Shown here one piece after another: positions 1 through 5,570 of a stretch of DNA of 5,570 bases. The notes below the pieces were generated by a model. That model did no database searches, had not been told where the DNA came from, and worked only from the letters and a program-made list of their open reading frames with translations. The stretch is from the NCBI GenBank assembly GCA_023380675.1, contig JAMCRS010000113.1, positions 1-5,570 on the forward strand, given 5' to 3'. Source of the DNA: Chloroflexota bacterium. GTDB taxonomy: Bacteria > Chloroflexota > Anaerolineae > UBA4142. The position numbers and the translations under genes were made by a program. Position 1 is the first letter of the stretch; every line of letters starts with the position of its first letter.

Positions 1-51
1 CTTCGATCAGGCGGCCGGCCGAAGAAAATGATCGAGGTCTATCGAAAGTGA
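1..51 (+). CDS. 3' end of an upstream gene (partial, unidentified)
   Basis: The reading frame starting at base 1 runs open to a TGA at 49-51 and would encode the C-terminal residues LRSGGRPKKMIEVYRK. Its stop overlaps the GTG start of moaA at 48-50 (a GTGA overlap), the arrangement typical of translationally coupled genes in a bacterial operon. Only 16 residues are visible, so the product cannot be recognised. A molybdenum-cofactor gene would be a natural neighbour, but nothing in the residues shows this. The call rests on the overlap geometry alone, and a non-coding upstream region is possible. Confidence 0.45.
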   Translation, partial: LRSGGRPKKMIEVYRK

Positions 52-1022
52 ACGACTCGTACGGAAGAAGCATTCATTATCTGCGGGTCTCGCTGACGGA
101 CCGCTGCAATTATCGGTGCGTCTACTGCATGCCGACCGACATGGTGTTCCAGTCCCAGTCGCATCTGCTCTCCGACGAGGAGATCGTGCGTCTGGTCGGC
201 GTCGCCGCGACCGTCGGATTCGACCGCGTGCGGCTCACCGGCGGAGAGCCGACCGTGCGCCCGCACCTGGTGGAGATCGTCTCGGGGATCGCGCGCGTCC
301 CGGGGATCCGGGAGATCGCGATGACTACCAACGCGGTCCGCCTGGAAAAGATGGCCGCGCCGCTCGCGCGGGCCGGCCTCAATCGGGTGAACGTCAGTAT
401 CGATACGCTGGACGCCGAGCGCTTTCACCGCATTACGCGCTTTGGCAAGATCGAGCAGGTGTGGCGCGGCATCCTCGCCGCCGAAAGCGCCGGCTTGAGT
501 CCCATCAAGCTCAACTCGGTGATCCTGCGCGGTTACAACGAACAAGACCTGGTCGATCTGGCCGGCTTGACGCTCGAGCACGACTGGGATATGCGCTTCA
601 TCGAAGTGATGCCCCTCGGAAGCGTCGCCGACTTTCAGTTGGATTCGGTCGTGCCGGTCGCCGAGATGCGCCTGCGGATCGAGAGCGCGTTCGGGCCGCT
701 CGTGCCGGTCGACTGGGACGGTCACAATCCGGCGCGCCCCTATCGGCTGCCGGGCGGGCGCGGCCGCATCGGCTTCATCAGCTCGGTGACCGAGCCGTTC
801 TGCGCCGGCTGCGACCGTATGCGCTTGAGCGCGGACGGCCACCTTCGCCTCTGCCTCCTGCGGGACGACGAGATCGATCTGATGGCGCCGCTCCGCGCCG
901 GCGCGTCCGACGACCAGTTGCGCGCGTTGTTCACACAGGGTATAATCAACAAACCGTGGGGCCACGGGCTGGCCGATCACGTGATCGCCGAGTCGCGCGT
1001 CATGTCGCAGATCGGCGGGTGA
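48..1022 (+). CDS. moaA: GTP 3',8-cyclase MoaA, radical SAM enzyme of molybdenum cofactor synthesis
   Basis: MoaA is a cytoplasmic radical SAM enzyme that, with MoaC, converts GTP to cyclic pyranopterin monophosphate, the first step of molybdopterin synthesis. The 324-residue protein has the family's usual length. The N-terminal [4Fe-4S] motif CNYRCVYC gives Cys20, Cys24 and Cys27, preceded by the typical YLRVSLTDR. The SAM-binding GGEP lies at residues 65-68. The second cluster ligands are Cys252, Cys255 and Cys269 (CX2CX13C, in FCAGCDRMRLS...LCL). The protein ends in MSQIGG, the conserved terminal double glycine. No key residue is missing. The GTG start at 48 is preferred because it puts the family N-terminus (NDSYGRSIHYLR) at residue 2. 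It has a GAGGT ribosome-binding site at 34-38 and is the first usable start in a frame open to the window edge. It overlaps the stop of the upstream frame, suggesting an operon. The gene probably contains a promoter near its 3' end for the following Fe-S carrier. Confidence 0.97.
   Translation: MNDSYGRSIHYLRVSLTDRCNYRCVYCMPTDMVFQSQSHLLSDEEIVRLVGVAATVGFDRVRLTGGEPTVRPHLVEIVSGIARVPGIREIAMTTNAVRLEKMAAPLARAGLNRVNVSIDTLDAERFHRITRFGKIEQVWRGILAAESAGLSPIKLNSVILRGYNEQDLVDLAGLTLEHDWDMRFIEVMPLGSVADFQLDSVVPVAEMRLRIESAFGPLVPVDWDGHNPARPYRLPGGRGRIGFISSVTEPFCAGCDRMRLSADGHLRLCLLRDDEIDLMAPLRAGASDDQLRALFTQGIINKPWGHGLADHVIAESRVMSQIGG
918..946 (+). promoter_or_regulatory. Candidate internal promoter within the 3' end of moaA
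   Basis: TTGCGC at 918-923 and a perfect TATAAT at 941-946 are separated by 17 bases, the optimal sigma70 spacing. Transcription would start near 953, leaving a leader of about 150 nt before the Fe-S carrier gene at 1103. The ATA codon at 941-943 that creates the -10 box is the only ATA in moaA; all its other isoleucines use ATC or ATT. This is consistent with selection on the DNA rather than on the protein. It could be chance, and the -35 matches consensus only in its TTG half. Confidence 0.5.
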
Positions 1023-1102
1023 AAGAATTGGGTTCGCCTGGAAGCATGCACGCCGGGTTTGACCGCGTGCGCCAAAATCTCTCTGACGGAGGAGCAAAAA
1101 AT

Positions 1103-1525
1103 ATGGAAATACAGACGACGCCGGTGACCGCAGCTCTGGACGAAGTGACCACCCGGCCGATGGTCACCATTACTCCGCTTGCGGCCGACAAGCTGCAGAG
1201 CTTGCTCAAGGAAAAGAACCTGCCGGGGTACGGCCTGCGGGTCTTTGTCTCGGGCGGCGGCTGCTCCGGCTTTCAATACGGCATGGGGTTCGAGACCACG
1301 ACCGAAGAGGGCGATTTTGTCTTCGAGTCCAGCGGCGTCCGCATCTACCTCGACAGCGCGAGCGCGATGTACCTCGAAGGCGCCAGCGTCGACTACGTCG
1401 ACAGCCTGATGGGCGGCGGCTTTCGAATCGAGAACCCGAACGCCGTGAGCACCTGCTCTTGCGGACAATCGTTCAGCGCAGAAGAAGGCGGCCAGGGGAG
1501 CACCTGCGGCTGCGGTCATCACTAA
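1103..1525 (+). CDS. erpA: A-type iron-sulfur cluster carrier/insertion protein (ErpA/HesB family)
   Basis: A-type carriers receive Fe-S clusters from the assembly machinery and deliver them to apo-enzymes in the cytoplasm. The 140-residue protein contains the family core: GGGCSGFQYGMGFE with Cys54, the SVDYVDSLMGGGFRIENPNA segment, and a C-terminal CXC at Cys118 and Cys120. The GGGCSGFQYG and VDY/NPNA signatures fit ErpA better than IscA. The ATG at 1103 is chosen because a strong GGAGGAG (1088-1094) lies eight bases upstream and family similarity begins soon after. The same frame is open far upstream through moaA, but that part is an out-of-frame shadow. Two oddities stand out. The usual CGCG reads CSCG here (Ser119), and a tail of about 16 residues beyond the usual end finishes in CGCGHH (Cys135, Cys137). 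The gene lies 80 bases after moaA, whose product needs two [4Fe-4S] clusters, and ends just before a strong terminator. The name ErpA rather than SufA or another A-type carrier is less certain than the family. Confidence 0.93.
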   Translation: MEIQTTPVTAALDEVTTRPMVTITPLAADKLQSLLKEKNLPGYGLRVFVSGGGCSGFQYGMGFETTTEEGDFVFESSGVRIYLDSASAMYLEGASVDYVDSLMGGGFRIENPNAVSTCSCGQSFSAEEGGQGSTCGCGHH

Positions 1526-1537
1526 TCGGCTTGAGAG

Positions 1538-1576
1538 AGACCTGGCAGGCTGCATGGGCCTGCCAGGTCTTTTTTT
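1538..1576 (+). terminator. Strong intrinsic terminator after the Fe-S carrier gene
   Basis: A perfect 13-bp stem (1538-1550 pairing with 1558-1570, AGACCTGGCAGGC with GCCTGCCAGGTCT) encloses a seven-base loop, TGCATGG. It is followed directly by a run of Ts through 1576. It starts 12 bases after the stop codon at 1525 and marks the end of the moaA-erpA transcription unit. This is a textbook Rho-independent terminator for the + strand. Confidence 0.96.
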
Positions 1577-1578
1577 AT

Positions 1579-1606
1579 TTGACTTTATCCACGTCTCTGT
1601 TACAAT
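1579..1606 (+). promoter_or_regulatory. Sigma70-type promoter with extended -10 for yqeY
   Basis: TTGACT at 1579-1584 (five of six consensus bases) and TACAAT at 1601-1606 (five of six) are 16 bases apart. TGT at 1598-1600 supplies an extended -10 (TGN). The promoter begins at the end of the T-tract of the preceding terminator, so it cleanly opens a new transcription unit. The predicted start near 1613 gives a leader of about 120 nt before the ATG at 1734. I see no recognisable riboswitch or leader peptide in that leader, only a weak 5-bp TTCCC/GGGAA hairpin around 1645-1661. Confidence 0.75.
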
Positions 1607-1733
1607 TCCGGCCGTTCCGAGACCGAAGCATACCCACTCCCGTCTTCCCGCATTTGGGGAAAAGGGGCCGGCGCGCCAAACACCGCCATCGTCGGAAAAG
1701 CGAAGGATACGGCAACCGTTGGAAAGGAATGAA

Positions 1734-2189
1734 ATGGGACTCGTAGACCAGCTCGACGTCGATCTCAAGACGGCGATGCGGGCGAAAGACGCAGACCGCG
1801 TCGGCGCGATCCGGATGCTCAAGGCCGCCATTACGAACTACGAGATCGCACGCGCGACCTCGGGCAAGGGAGCCGATCAGCCGATTACTGAAGCCGACCG
1901 GCTGGGTTTGGTGGAGAAGCAGATCAAACAGCGCCGGGAATCGATCGAGCTGTATATAAAGGGAAACCGGCCGGAGCTCGCCGCAAAGGAACAAGCAGAG
2001 ATCGCCGCGCTCGAGATCTACCTGCCCAAGCAGCTCTCGCGCGACGAGATCAAATCCGAGGTGGAATCCGTCATCGCCGCGCTCGGAACGAAAGAATTTC
2101 CCAAGGTGATGCGCGAGGCCGCCGCCAGGCTCAAGGGTCGCGCCGACGGCAAGCTCGTCAACGAAGTGGTCAAGGAGCTCACGGCCTGA
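1734..2189 (+). CDS. yqeY: YqeY family protein (GatB tail-like domain)
   Basis: The 151-residue protein matches the YqeY family along its whole length, and that family is normally close to 150 residues. Visible signatures are AIRMLKAAITNYEIA near residues 25-39, KQIKQRRESIELY at 62-74, ALEIYLPKQL at 92-101 and the C-terminal KGRADGKLVNEVVKEL at 134-149. The fold is all-helical and related to the tail domain of GatB, a subunit of the tRNA-dependent amidotransferase that binds tRNA. A tRNA-related role is therefore often suggested, but the function of stand-alone YqeY is not firmly established. The ATG at 1734 is chosen over an in-frame ATG at 1554 because AAGGA (1724-1728) sits five bases before it. 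The upstream extension would also run through the terminator and promoter and has no family similarity. The gene has its own promoter. It is often found beside rpsU in other bacteria, but no rpsU is visible here. Confidence 0.94.
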   Translation: MGLVDQLDVDLKTAMRAKDADRVGAIRMLKAAITNYEIARATSGKGADQPITEADRLGLVEKQIKQRRESIELYIKGNRPELAAKEQAEIAALEIYLPKQLSRDEIKSEVESVIAALGTKEFPKVMREAAARLKGRADGKLVNEVVKELTA

Positions 2190-2210
2190 TCCGCCGGGAC
2201 TCTTGGACAG

Positions 2211-2233
2211 GCTCCCGGCCGCGCGCCGGGAGC
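2211..2233 (+). terminator. GC-rich hairpin after yqeY, possible terminator without T-tract
   Basis: GCTCCCGGC at 2211-2219 pairs with GCCGGGAGC at 2225-2233 around a five-base CGCGC loop, giving a perfect 9-bp GC-rich stem. It begins 21 bases after the yqeY stop. No run of Ts follows, so it is not a canonical intrinsic terminator. It may be a transcript-end or stability structure. A second, weaker hairpin (2282-2288 with 2299-2305, GGGACCG/CGGTCCC) lies further into the same 190-nt gap. I find no convincing promoter in the gap, so whether the next gene is co-transcribed with yqeY is open. Confidence 0.35.
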
Positions 2234-2379
2234 TGGGCGGTCCGGCCGGCCGCAGACCGGCATCACGTCGGGATTCTGCAAGGGACCGGTAGACTCTGCG
2301 GTCCCATCGCCGCGCCGAAGGCGCACGAGCCCGTGACCGGGCCGATCCGCGGCGCGCGCCCGTCGAGGGAGTAGTTCAA

Positions 2380-5379
2380 ATGCCAAAGAAGTTTTTCGTC
2401 CTCGTCCTCTTGGGGTTGACCCTCGTGCTGACCCCCTCCTCGGCAGCCCGCGCGGCGGCGGAAACCTACGGCCTCGACGCCCTCCTGCAGATCAATCGTC
2501 TCCCTTACCTGAAACTGGACACGGCGGCCGGCGGCCAGTCCAGTTACGATCGAACCGGCGGCAATAACGATTACGGCTACTATCCGTACACGGACCCGAA
2601 CGGCGACAAGGTTCTGCTCGACCTCCAGGGCCCTGGCACCGTCTACCGGATGTGGTTCACCGGCTTTATTCCCACTCAGGGCAACATCAAGGTCTATTTC
2701 GACGGCGAGACCACCCCTCGCATCAACATGCTCATTGCCGACCTCGTCGCCGGCACCCATCCTCCATTTCTGAAACCGCTCGTCGGCAGCGAGCTCGAAT
2801 CGAGCGGAGGATACTACTCGTACGTTCCCCTGCCATTCTCCAAATCGATAAAGATCGTGACGAATCAGAACGCGCTCTGGTTCTATTACAATATCGGCTA
2901 CGATCGATTCTCCCCGGACACCCCGGTCGTCACCTGGACCCCCGCGCAGGACACGACCGCGGTCGCGGCTCAGTGGGACCAGGCCGGCAGCGATCCCAAG
3001 AGCGATGCCGGGAGCGCGCTGGCCGCCGGCACGGTCAGCCTGCCCGCCGGCTCCACGCAGATGCTCGCCGATCTCGCCGGCCCGCAGTCGATCACCTCGA
3101 TCAAGCTGCGCATCCCTGGGCTGACGGCCGCGACGCCGGCCGCGGCCAGCGCCGATCTTCTTAACAACATCTCGCTCCGAATCGATTGGGACGACGATTC
3201 TTCGCCGGGAGTTCTCGCGCCGCTCGGCGCGTTCTTTGCCATGGGACAGTTCGGGGTGTATCCAACCCGCTCGCTCCTCGTCGGCATGGACAATTCCGGC
3301 GCCCTGTACGCCTATTTCCCCATGCCGTTCCAGAGGCGCGCCCGGGTCCAGTTGGTGAGCACGCGCTCGGTCGACGTGCTAGGCATATCCTACGAGATTC
3401 GATCCTCGCCCTTTGCCGATTCGTTCGCGAACGTCGGGTACTTTCAGACCTCTTACGTTTACCAGAATCGCCGCGCCGACGACGACACGGACATCGTCGC
3501 CCTCGACGCGCAGGGGGCGGGGCAACTGGTGGGATTGGTCGCATCGCTGGCCGGCCCGGCGAACAATACTCTCTTCGAGGGGGACGAGCGAATCTACGTG
3601 GACGACAGCCAGACGCCGGCGATCCAGGGAACGGGGACGGAGGATTTCTTCAACGGCGGTTGGTACTTTAAGAACGGCTTGTTCACGCTTCCGACGCACG
3701 GCTATACGGCGCGGTCGCCGGCCGGAGGGCTAGACCGATTCTCGGCATACCGGTTGTTCGTCGGCGATGCGATCCCGTTCCGCACGCACTTGGTTGTCGG
3801 CCTGGAGCACGGTTCTCGCAACGCGACGACGATGGACGCGTGGACGCTGGCGTATTATTACTGGCAGCCGGCGCCGCGCGCCGTCCTGAGCGATACACTC
3901 GACGTCGGCAGCCGCGCGAGCGAGTCCAGCCACGCGTACTCGATCACGAACGCGACCTGGAGCGGGACCGGCAGCTTTACGTACGACGGGGTGATGGACG
4001 CGTATGGATCCACGGACGACGGGCGGGCGCACCGCGGCACCAGCCAGTTTCGACTCGCGATCGATCCGTCGAACCGGGGTGTGGTTCTGCGCCGCCTGCT
4101 CGATCAGGGTACCGCGAGCCAGCGCGCGGCCGTTTCCGTCGACGGAGCCTCGGTTGGAAACTGGTACGCGGCTGGCAGCAATCCCTATCATCGCTGGCGG
4201 GACGACGATTTCCAGATTCCGGCGGCGTACACCAGCGGCAAGAGCGCCATAACGGTACTCCTCGCGTCGCAATCGTCGACTTCTGATTGGACCGAGTTCT
4301 TGTACAGCGCGTACTCGATCATCGGCCCCGTCGCGTCCATGCCCACGCCCACCTCGACACCCGGCATCCTCGCCACGGCCACTCCGACGAGCGCTCCCAG
4401 CCCGTCGTCGGCGCCGCCGGCCACGTCGGCGCCGCCGGCCACGTCGGCGCCGCCGGCCCCGACCGAAACGGCTATCGTTCAGCCGATCTGCGCGGCGCCG
4501 AGCGCGCTCGGCATCGTTTCGGTCGGCACCGCGCCAAAAGGGATCGCATTCGACGCAGCGACCGGTCGCATCTTCGTTGGCCTGTATGACGATTCGAGCG
4601 TGGCCGTCGTCGACGCTGCGACCGGTCAGCGCGTATCGACCTGGAGTACTCGCGGTCGCGGCCACGTGAATGCGGTTGCATTCGGGAACGGGCGAGTTTA
4701 TGCCTCGCTGCGGGACGGTGCCCGCGTGGCGATCCTGGACGCAGAGACCGGCGCTCTCGTCGGTTCCGTCCCCACTGGGGGTCTGCCGTTCGGTATGGCT
4801 TCGGGAACCGATCGTGTCTGGGCAGCCAACTTTGGCTCCGGCACGGTCTCGGTCCTCGACGCAAATACGAATCGCTTGATCGCATCAATCAAGGCCGGCG
4901 ACTCGCCGTCCCTCATTGCGTCAGATGGAACGAATGCGTACGTCTCTTCTTACGCGGGGAGCGTAGCGGTCGTGGGCGCGGATGGGTCACTGGTCAGGCA
5001 GTTCGGACCGCTCGGAGCCAGCGCCTTTGGGATCGCGGTCGATCCGGCGAACCATCGCCTCTACGTAGGCATTCGCGACCAGCACGTCGTCTTGGAGCTC
5101 GACTCGACCTCCGGCGCCGTGATCGCGTCGGCCGCGGTCGGCGGCGCGCCGTACGCCCTGGCGTTCGATCCGAATTCGAATCGCCTGTTCGTCGTGCTAG
5201 CCGAAGCGAACCAGGTCGACGTGCGCGACGGAGTGACGCTGAGTCGCGTAGCGCTGATCGGCGTGGGAAACCAGGGCGACCGCGGCGGGGACGGAATTGC
5301 CGCGGCGAATGGCCGCGTTTACGTCTCGAACAACGTCGATGGGACGCTGACCGTGATCGGTGACGGATGCGGTCAGTAA
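2380..5379 (+). CDS. Secreted DUF2961/GH172 glycoside hydrolase fused to a YncE-like beta-propeller
   Basis: This 999-residue protein begins with a Sec signal peptide: MPKK, a hydrophobic core at residues 5-18, and ARA-type cleavage near 25-27. Residues about 28-497 form a DUF2961 (GH172) region, with YDRTGGNND at 56-64, DLQGPGTVYRMWFTG at 81-95, FEGDERIYVD from 399 and GTGTEDFF from 417. GH172 enzymes act on fructofuranosyl or arabinofuranosyl linkages. Glu400 and Glu421 are 21 residues apart, matching my recollection of the catalytic pair Glu270/Glu291 in the bifidobacterial difructose-anhydride enzyme, so the site looks intact. Residues about 500-650 form a second beta-rich domain (VVLRRLLDQG at 568-577, NPYHRWRDDDF at 601-611). 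A Thr/Pro/Ser/Ala linker (about 651-703) follows, then a propeller (704-997) in which I count seven YVxxxxxxVxVxDxxT-like repeats. The only two cysteines, Cys704 and Cys997, bracket the propeller and probably form a disulfide. There is no membrane anchor or sorting signal at the C-terminus. GAGGGAG (2365-2371) lies eight bases before the ATG. The substrate is unknown, and no sugar-related gene is adjacent. Confidence 0.88.
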   Translation: MPKKFFVLVLLGLTLVLTPSSAARAAAETYGLDALLQINRLPYLKLDTAAGGQSSYDRTGGNNDYGYYPYTDPNGDKVLLDLQGPGTVYRMWFTGFIPTQGNIKVYFDGETTPRINMLIADLVAGTHPPFLKPLVGSELESSGGYYSYVPLPFSKSIKIVTNQNALWFYYNIGYDRFSPDTPVVTWTPAQDTTAVAAQWDQAGSDPKSDAGSALAAGTVSLPAGSTQMLADLAGPQSITSIKLRIPGLTAATPAAASADLLNNISLRIDWDDDSSPGVLAPLGAFFAMGQFGVYPTRSLLVGMDNSGALYAYFPMPFQRRARVQLVSTRSVDVLGISYEIRSSPFADSFANVGYFQTSYVYQNRRADDDTDIVALDAQGAGQLVGLVASLAGPANNTLFEGDERIYVDDSQTPAIQGTGTEDFFNGGWYFKNGLFTLPTHGYTARSPAGGLDRFSAYRLFVGDAIPFRTHLVVGLEHGSRNATTMDAWTLAYYYWQPAPRAVLSDTLDVGSRASESSHAYSITNATWSGTGSFTYDGVMDAYGSTDDGRAHRGTSQFRLAIDPSNRGVVLRRLLDQGTASQRAAVSVDGASVGNWYAAGSNPYHRWRDDDFQIPAAYTSGKSAITVLLASQSSTSDWTEFLYSAYSIIGPVASMPTPTSTPGILATATPTSAPSPSSAPPATSAPPATSAPPAPTETAIVQPICAAPSALGIVSVGTAPKGIAFDAATGRIFVGLYDDSSVAVVDAATGQRVSTWSTRGRGHVNAVAFGNGRVYASLRDGARVAILDAETGALVGSVPTGGLPFGMASGTDRVWAANFGSGTVSVLDANTNRLIASIKAGDSPSLIASDGTNAYVSSYAGSVAVVGADGSLVRQFGPLGASAFGIAVDPANHRLYVGIRDQHVVLELDSTSGAVIASAAVGGAPYALAFDPNSNRLFVVLAEANQVDVRDGVTLSRVALIGVGNQGDRGGDGIAAANGRVYVSNNVDGTLTVIGDGCGQ
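4408..4461 (+). repeat. Three tandem 18-bp repeats encoding SAPPAT units in the linker
   Basis: Units at 4408-4425, 4426-4443 and 4444-4461 read TCGGCGCCGCCGGCCACG. The first two are identical and the third differs by one base (A to C at 4459, Thr to Pro). They encode residues 677-694 of the secreted protein, as SAPPAT, SAPPAT and SAPPAP. Near-identity at the DNA level, including third codon positions, indicates recent slippage-type expansion of a flexible linker between the enzyme part and the propeller. Confidence 0.95.
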
Positions 5380-5570
5380 TGCGCTCGCCGGCGTGCCGGC
5401 GCGGAGCGGCTGTACTTGTCTTGCCACAAGAACCGGGCCAACGCCAGTGCGATCAGGGACTCGTATGCGCGCTGACGATTCGATAGTCCCTTGGTCAGGA
5501 CGCCGATCGCCCCCATCTTGCGCTTGACGTCGGTCATATTCGCGAACGCGTCCATCGCGTCCCCCAGCTC
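5373..5570 (-). CDS. yjjX: Inosine/xanthosine triphosphatase, DUF84/YjjX family (C-terminal part only)
   Basis: The - strand frame enters at the window edge and ends with TGA at 5375-5373, giving 65 visible residues. The segment LGDAMDAFANMTDVKRKMGAIGVLTKG, followed by R-x-x-x-Y-E and ALARFL, aligns closely with the C-terminus of E. coli YjjX (recalled: LGPVM, then RKEGAIGVFTAGKLTR, then ILALSPF). This family hydrolyses non-canonical purine nucleoside triphosphates such as ITP and XTP in the cytoplasm, as a house-cleaning function. The true start lies beyond 5570; the internal ATG at 5555 is not the start because the family sequence continues upstream of it (ELGDA). After the conserved core there is a tail of about 15 residues rich in Arg, Ala and Ser. 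Its stop overlaps the stop of the convergent secreted-protein gene by seven bases. Confidence 0.85.
   Translation of the reverse strand, partial: ELGDAMDAFANMTDVKRKMGAIGVLTKGLSNRQRAYESLIALALARFLWQDKYSRSAPARRRAHY
5386..5401. other. GC hairpin at the junction of the convergent genes
   Basis: CGCCGG at 5386-5391 pairs with CCGGCG at 5396-5401 around a CGTG loop, just downstream of the TAA at 5377-5379 and inside the 3' end of the - strand gene. There is no T-run on either strand, so it is at best a weak bidirectional transcription-end structure. In such GC-rich sequence it may be incidental. Confidence 0.25.

Noticed and set aside
1059..1086. TTGACC between moaA and the Fe-S carrier gene as a -35 box
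   Set aside because: At 16-18 bases downstream the sequence is CTCTGA or similar, with no -10-like hexamer.
39..1097. 352-codon open frame on the - strand opposite moaA
   Set aside because: It has no recognisable family and is Arg/Ala/His/Asp-rich. It lies wholly antisense to an unambiguous moaA. Long antisense frames are expected in high-GC genes because stop codons are scarce.
116..1102. Upstream extension of the Fe-S carrier frame through moaA, suggesting a fusion
   Set aside because: The translation before 1103 is low-complexity Arg/Ala/Gly text in a different frame from moaA. A strong ribosome-binding site and the family start are at 1088-1105.
1554..1733. Longer start for YqeY at ATG 1554
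   Set aside because: It would translate the terminator loop, T-tract and promoter, has no good ribosome-binding site, and the added 60 residues have no family similarity.
1459..1746. Arg-rich 95-codon frame before yqeY as a possible rpsU-like ribosomal protein
   Set aside because: yqeY often sits beside rpsU, but this frame has no S21 motif. It overlaps the carrier gene, the terminator and the promoter.
2267..2295. TAGACT at 2290-2295 as a -10 box for the secreted protein gene
   Set aside because: The hexamer 17 bases upstream is GTCGGG, with no -35 match, and there is no extended -10 TG. It is too weak to call.
3730..4665. 311-codon open frame on the - strand opposite the secreted protein
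   Set aside because: It consists of Arg-rich runs produced by reading the Pro/Ala/Ser linker codons backwards, with no domain; it is a composition shadow.

Overview
The window is high-GC bacterial chromosomal DNA with three housekeeping-type genes, one very large secreted-protein gene on the + strand, and the end of a convergent gene on the - strand. The organism cannot be named from this sequence. A Thr/Pro/Ser/Ala-rich interdomain linker in an exported enzyme, together with the high GC, resembles Chloroflexota (Chloroflexi) or a similar environmental lineage. This is a weak inference. Nothing looks mobile: there is no transposase, integrase, CRISPR array, tRNA or rRNA.

Layout. Positions 1-51 hold the last codons of a probable upstream gene whose TGA overlaps the GTG start of moaA (GTP 3',8-cyclase, 48-1022) by four bases. 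An A-type iron-sulfur carrier of ErpA type follows (1103-1525). A textbook intrinsic terminator (1538-1576) closes this block. Immediately after it is a good sigma70-type promoter with an extended -10 (1579-1606), then a leader of about 120 nt and a YqeY/GatB-tail-like gene (1734-2189). A 190-nt GC-rich gap with hairpins precedes a 999-aa exported protein (2380-5379). That protein joins a DUF2961/GH172 glycoside hydrolase, a second beta-rich domain, a Pro/Thr/Ser/Ala linker and a seven-bladed YncE-like beta-propeller. Its stop overlaps by seven bases the stop of a convergent gene encoding a DUF84/YjjX-type inosine/xanthosine triphosphatase, of which only the C-terminal 65 codons are in the window (5373-5570).

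How the genes relate. MoaA needs two [4Fe-4S] clusters and the next gene makes an Fe-S carrier, so their adjacency is functionally sensible. A promoter-like TTGCGC-N17-TATAAT inside the 3' end of moaA may let the carrier be expressed independently. yqeY has its own promoter. The GH172-propeller protein has no carbohydrate-related neighbour here and looks like a stand-alone extracellular enzyme.

The points most worth a second look are the GH172-propeller architecture with only two cysteines, both bracketing the propeller; the ErpA-like protein whose family CGCG motif reads CSCG but which carries a second CGCG in a C-terminal extension; and the apparent internal promoter in moaA. I do not see an obviously new multi-gene system.
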